A stretch of DNA of 64,000 nt from Lycorma delicatula (taxonomy: Eukaryota; Arthropoda; Insecta; Hemiptera; Fulgoridae): NCBI RefSeq assembly GCF_047948215.1, contig NC_134461.1, positions 82,422,103-82,486,102 on the forward strand, given 5' to 3'. The notes under the pieces are model-generated. The model did not search any database and had not been told where the DNA came from. It was given only the letters and a program-made list of their open reading frames with translations. A program made the translations under genes and the position numbers. Shown piece after piece: positions 59,151 to 64,000 of this stretch. Within the stretch, counting starts at the first letter, position 1. Every line of letters begins with the position of its first letter.

Positions 59151-60020
59151 CAGGAGAAATGGCAAGCAAACCAACTTCAAACATACATCGGTCCAGATTT
59201 CATTGTGCTATGCGCATCTTGTGTAATGATTGAACGGTTCATGTCCAAGTTTCACTTTCATAGGTAAGGACTGGCAGGATGTATTGATTAAAAACTTTCT
59301 TTTTAAAGCAAAAAGGAAGTTTGTTCTTGAAAACAATATTAAGTCTCTCGAATGCCTGCCAAACCATCTTCTTTGATTGTGTCACCTTCAGCCTAGATCC
59401 GTTGGCTAAGATGTATGTAATGATCTACCTGTTTAAATCCTTTACCAGAGACAAAAGTCTTTCTTTCCTCAGAAAAGTTGGTGAACATGACTTGGCTCTT
59501 TTTAAGGTTCATCCTTAGACAATAGGATTCACCAGCCACCCTATGTGTCTCTTTACTAGCTCCCGTATGTGTCTCTGTAGTTCTAGTTCTTGTGTGAAAA
59601 GAACTACATCTGTGAATCTCAAATGATATAGATATGCGCCATTTATTCGTATGCCCTCCTCTTCCCATTCCAGGTTTCTAAATACCTCTTTGAAGCAGGC
59701 TGAGAAAAGCATGGTTAATATAGTGCAGCTTTGTCTTACATCTTTTTGTACATTTATCTGTCCTTTATGTTCGTTGACACAGATCGAAGCTTTTGCTTCT
59801 TCGTATACCATTTGTAGCAAGTTTATGCAGACTGTATTTACATACTGGATATCTAATGCAGCTATTATAGCTTTCGTTGTTACCATGTCAAATGCCTTTT
59901 CGTAGTCAATAAAAATCATACGTAGGGACATGGTATATCCGTTATGTCAGTCTATGACTTGCTGAACATTCTGGATGTTATCCATTGTGCTAAAACCATT
60001 TCTGCAGCCTGTCTTCCTAT
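59150..60020 (-). pseudogene. LINE reverse transcriptase, palm to C-terminal region, inactive
   Basis: From 60020 downward the minus strand gives GCRNGFSTMDNIQNVQQVID and then, in the long frame 59931-59515, MIFIDYEKAFDMV, RT motif with the first Asp kept. YHLRFTDVVLFTQ follows, where the FADD active site has become FTDV and so has lost a catalytic residue. The next pieces are LRMNLKKSQVMFTNF, WQAFERLNIVFKNKLPF and YILPVLTYESETWT. The 'GQ' before 'RQSCTILTMLF' is also changed. The layout is the same broad LINE group as 55674-57531 but clearly a different family. Confidence 0.8.
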
Positions 60021-60056
60021 ACATATATATATATATATATTATTATTATTATTATG
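60020..60056. repeat. (TA)n(TTA)n microsatellite
   Basis: A run of TA units followed by ATT units sits exactly at the junction between two LINE fragments. Confidence 0.9.
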
Positions 60057-60067
60057 CTTTTACAGCC

Positions 60068-60667
60068 AACATGGGACCACTTAAGTCAATTTTAGTTGGA
60101 TCTTTTCTGAGAAAAGCGTGTTATTTTACTCTTCCGAGCTGCCCAGTATTTCTTCATCTGTTCAGATCTTGCTTTCTTTTCTTCATCCGTAAACACCCTC
60201 TTCGTTGTATTTTGTCGTTTGTCTGTCTTTTGTTTAAATCTAATGCTTTTGTCTTTTAACTATGTAATTTTTCCAGTTTTATTCTGTAGGTCAGTCAGGA
60301 AAATTCCCAATTCTTTCATATCTTCTCTAATTTCTTTGATCCATTCTACTTCTAGCTTTTGGAACCAGAGCTTTTCAATGATATTTCTTGACAGTCTTGT
60401 TTCCGGTGTCCTTATGAGATGACCATAGAAAGAGATTCTTTTTTTCCGCATAGTATCAGTAACAGGCTCTATTTCTCGATACATCATCTCATTTGGCACA
60501 ATCCACTATTGGCCTTCTTTTTGGAGTTTTTTATTGATACACGTTCTGACAATTCTCCTCTCTATTCTCAGAATTTTATCAATTTGGTTTTTCTGAGTGA
60601 TTTTGAAAAGGGTCTCGCTTCCGTAGGTGACTTCTGGCTGAACTACAGTTTTATAATGTTTACAGGC

Positions 60668-60710
<43 letters not shown>
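60068..60710 (-). pseudogene. LINE ORF2 C-terminal region, second fragment
   Basis: Minus-strand frames in order: TVVQPEVTYGSETLFKIT, then MRKKRISFYGHLIRTPETRL, RNIIEKLWFQKLEVEWIKEI and a basic end FTDEEKKARSEQMKKYWAAR. The last piece resembles the 'SEE.RKKISE.MK.YW' tail of insect LINE polyproteins. It lies upstream, in transcription sense, of the RT core at 59150-60020. The two are therefore not collinear parts of one element but two juxtaposed fragments. A TAA-type stop and frame changes break it. Confidence 0.7.
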
Positions 60711-60717
60711 CATGCCT
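60662..60717. repeat. (TA)n tract flanked by inverted arms
   Basis: ACAGGCATGTA at the left and TACATGCCTGT at the right are perfect complements on either side of about 17 TA units. The whole can fold as one extended hairpin. Confidence 0.85.
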
Positions 60718-61878
60718 GTTTTCACTTTCTTCACTAATTGAATTAATAATTATTTCTATTATTAATAATAATAGAACGCATACAAAACTGTCAGACTACA
60801 TCATTTTTTAGATCTACTTTAACAATTTCAGTCATACCTCAGCTGTTTATATCAATTTTTTTTCACAATAAAAAACATTTTATTTGATAAAACATAATTT
60901 AATAAATTAATATTCACGGTACTAAAAAAGATTAATAAAATTTAAATGTATGCGATTTTGACATTTTTAAGGAAAAATTTTCAAATTTATCTATTTTCTA
61001 GAATATATTATTGGGTAAATGTATGAAATTTTATTAAAATAAAACATTTCGTTAAAAATTTAAAAATAAAAAAAAATATTAAAATATCTCAATCCGTTCT
61101 TAAGATATACACTTTTATATAAAAATGAAATGAAATGGAGGACAATGGAAAATGAAGCAGATACAATATTTGTCTATATGAACGTTCTTTATTTATTTTG
61201 TCTTGAATCATTGCCTTAAGTTAAGTTCACACCTCCCGGAACATTCTCCATGATCGGTAAAAGTATGCATATTTTTTTAACAAATATTTTCAGGGTCGGT
61301 TTTACTTTTTAAGTTTAATTTCGCTTCGGTCTATCAGTTTTAATTTTTATTTCAAATATGGACAGATTTTTTTTTCATATTCAGGATGATGTAATCTATC
61401 GTTCTGCAACGTATTCTTATTTCATAATAATTAGTCATTCGAATAATTTAGGATAATCTGTATCGATATACGTAAGTTTCAATTTTAAGGGGTATGATGA
61501 TTCATATTAGGGGCTTGATAGAGAGGGGTGTTTGGTGATTATTGTTTGCGGGCAATGACGTAATCGGTTGACGTATTGTACAACTTGTGTGTTGGTCCAA
61601 TCGTTCAATGGATGAATACTCTTTGACCAAGTAGTATTACTGTTATTATAGTGAACTGTCGTGTCAACTCTGGTCCCTATTGTTCCACGGTGCCTAACGT
61701 TCTTCATGTCTTTATAAAAAAAAAGAGGGGTGGTAATAATTTAAATATTTATTATTATTATTTTTACAATTAATTATGAATGAAGATAGTTTATTAATGG
61801 GTAAAAACTGTTTGATTCATCAAGTCACGAAAGTTTTATGAATAAACTTGGGGTTTATTGACTACTTCTTTAGGGCCA

Positions 61879-63394
61879 TGTGCACGATAAGATACTGAAA
61901 CGTATAATACATTGTGTAAAAATGTCGAACGAAACTGGAAAATTTTCCATTTAATTAATCAATATTTTGAGAAGAAAACAAACGTAATCAATGAGATAAA
62001 AATATACAAATAAAAGATATAAATTTTGTTGTTTAGGGAATAAAATTAGGAAGCACGGAAATAACGAGGACATATCTTTAAAAAAGCATTTTATACGGAA
62101 GTTTTTTTTTTATCAAATATAGAGACATTAAGTTAGGAATCGCACCAGCAAATCTTATTGAAAAATAGATACACTTCAATGCAATCTCTTTCTAATGATG
62201 GCTCAACAAATAACAGAACAGAGCGAATTGTTTTCCATTTCATTTAGATCAAATTTTCATTGGTTGAATATATGGGATTACAAAGTCGCCTTGTAAGAGG
62301 CGAATCAATCAATGTATCGAAATGTAACTCGTGTGAAGATCTTATTTAATTAAATATTACTGAAAAATTTTTCTTAAAATTTGTTGTACGGAGGGAAACG
62401 GTTTTATATTAATCAGTAAATCCAGGAAGGAAAGACATGATACAAAATCCTCCCCTGAAAATAATGTAAGTTTAATAAAATACTTTAAAATGCCCTGAAA
62501 GAATTTACTAAAAAAAAAAATACGTAAAAAAAAGTTTAAAACGATGTCGTTGAACTTTCCTGGTATTTGGATAGATATAGTTAGAATAGCTATATATTAA
62601 AGGGAAAAATATGGTCATTATGTCATAAATGGCGGTTCGGGTTTTAGTGAAAACCTTCTGGAACCCAAATGTTTACCTAGATAAAAAAAACATGTGTATT
62701 TGTGTGTAGTTTCGTTGTGACTATGTGTTGTACTGCTTTTGACCTTATATCTTTAGATTAACCAAACTGATTTTCTTCAAATTTGGCTCAAATATTTCTA
62801 TGTATCTGATCATATTAATTTTTTTCAAAATTTTTTAAGGTCCTGGATGTATATCACGTAAAAAGCAATTTCCATTTTCTATAGGGGGACTTTAAAAAAA
62901 ACATTATTTAAAGCATGTTTACCTTAACTGCAATGAATATACAAATAAATAATCTAGTTTAAAAAATAATCAACACCCATCTCTTAAAAATGAAATATAT
63001 ATTTTTTGTACCTTTGTTCTAGTTCCTTGTTTAAATACTTATCAGAACCTTTTTGAAACATTAACCTCGTATACATATAGAGCTATCAAGAATGTCTAAT
63101 TTTTTTTAAAATTATAAACCAGGACCTAAAATGCAGAAACGTTTTTGAAAAAATTATTTTTCTTACTTTAGCATTTATTAGAAGTGTTAGGTTTAGAGAA
63201 AAACAACTTTGTTAAGCTTCACTTAGGTATATGAATATTTTTTTACAAAATTTTTTATTAAAATTTATTTCCCACTTATCATTAACCTTTTGTTTATTTA
63301 TTTGTCTTTATCACTTAAATAGCTATTAAAATTAAAGTAGGTTTGGTACCTAATATTAAAATTCGGGACCTAAAATTAGAAGAATTTTTTTTTT
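61879..63394. other. No gene recognised
   Basis: AT-rich sequence after block C'. It has no ORF above 60 codons, no transposase motif and no match noted elsewhere. Confidence 0.35.
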
Positions 63395-63520
63395 AACCTC
63401 CGGGATCACCGTTAGATATTGCTTCAGAGGATGAGATGAATGAAAGTAGCGTGTGAAAATGCTATATCTGACCGGGATTTGAACTCGGGACCTCCGGATG
63501 AAAGGTCGAGACGCTACAAT
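63395..63520 (-). repeat. tRNA-derived SINE (family b), 5'-truncated
   Basis: The minus strand reads TGTAGCGTCTCGACCTTTCA, then GAGTTCAAATCCCGGTC (good B box), then TAGCATTTTCACACGCTAC, CATCTCATCCTCTGAAGCAA and CCCGGAGGTT with a T run on the plus strand marking the poly-A tail. Most of the A-box half is missing. Confidence 0.8.
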
Positions 63521-64000
63521 AAATCATTACTTTCATAAAATCTATACTTTATTTTTTCAATATTTTTAAACAATTCTCTTTTGAATTATTATTTTTTTTG
63601 TTAGGTATCACTTCTCTATATGTAATTTTTTCCACAAAGTAAGAGTTTTTATTTCAAATTTGGGTATTTTGATGCTTAAACCTTATTTTGGTAATCATCA
63701 TAATCAATAAAGAAAAGTTCTGTTTTAAAAAACCTCCCAAATTTTAAAAAATTCGCAAAAGAAGTTCTTTTAGATTTAAACGTATGTAAAACTAATTTTG
63801 GTGAATATTAGCTTTATTAAAAGTCTTTTTTGATACGGCAAAATTGTGCTAGAACATATAACGACTTATTAAGGCTATTTATTTTACAATTTCGTAGAAT
63901 TTTTTACGATTTTAAATTACTACTTATTTACCGGTGTAGCCGGGGAAGTCATGCAAAAAATGACAGTTTTTTTTAATGAAAATACTGTTAATATCAGAAT
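63521..64000. other. Right edge, nothing recognised
   Basis: AT-rich sequence without coding pattern or element ends. Confidence 0.4.

Larger units (their letters stand above)
55010..61878 (+). repeat. Duplicated block C' (copy of 29775-31335, interrupted twice)
   Basis: Homology to block C runs 55013-55673, resumes at 57532-57577 after an RTE insertion, and resumes again at about 61080-61878 after a further 3.5 kb absent from block C. Orientation is the same as block C. The last shared sequence is around TACTTCTTTAGGG.CATG. Confidence 0.88.

Noticed and set aside
61507..61707. 66-codon minus-strand ORF in block C' as a possible exon
   Set aside because: The frame is interrupted in block C and no splice sites or family motif support it.

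Overview
The window is an AT-rich, repeat-dense piece of a eukaryotic nuclear genome, almost certainly from an insect and perhaps a hemipteran-like one (low confidence on the order). The reasons are spliced exons of animal genes, tRNA-derived SINEs, RTE-type and Jockey/I-type LINE fragments, at least six Tc1/mariner-type transposase remnants, very long introns and no bacterial features. Long open reading frames are rare, and nearly all of them belong to transposable elements.

Host genes. Two pieces of host genes can be read. (1) Minus strand, 1090-8920: three exons that join in frame into the first 129 residues of a divergent vacuolar H+-ATPase subunit E. The rest of the gene lies beyond the left edge. 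(2) Plus strand, 21938-22006: a 23-codon first coding exon that matches the N-terminus of amphiphysin/BIN1 (N-BAR protein) and ends in a GT donor. No further exon was found downstream.

Layout. 1-9 kb: LINE tail, then the V-ATPase E-like gene with repeats in its introns. 9-20 kb: truncated mariner, tandem repeats, a 2.4-kb element with arms of 250-285 bp in inverted orientation, SINEs and a dead mariner-like transposase. 20-26 kb: a three-level nested insertion (SINE interrupted by a retroelement interrupted by a SINE), the amphiphysin exon, a transposase tail and an ORF1-only Jockey/I-type LINE. 28-34 kb: blocks B and C of a duplication and an 0.8-kb spaced direct duplication. 36-41 kb: Tc1, LINE, an unclassified TE-associated protein, mariner-like and LINE wrecks. 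44-48 kb: block A', a copy of the V-ATPase intron 2/exon 3/intron 3 region with a broken exon, next to block B'. 49.7-50.2 kb: a fold-back element. 51.9-54.2 kb: a complete-ended DNA transposon with 27-bp terminal inverted repeats, a 4-bp target duplication, repeated subterminal motifs and a 302-codon ORF. 55-62 kb: block C', split by an RTE element with an 8-bp target duplication and by a further 3.5 kb of LINE debris.

How it fits together. The dominant process is mosaic duplication plus repeated transposon insertion. Comparing duplicated blocks gives empty/filled site pairs and dates some insertions after the duplications. The most notable self-contained system is the 2326-bp DNA transposon at 51885-54210. 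No CRISPR, rRNA, functional tRNA or operon structure is present. Family names come from recognising motifs by eye; no database search was possible.
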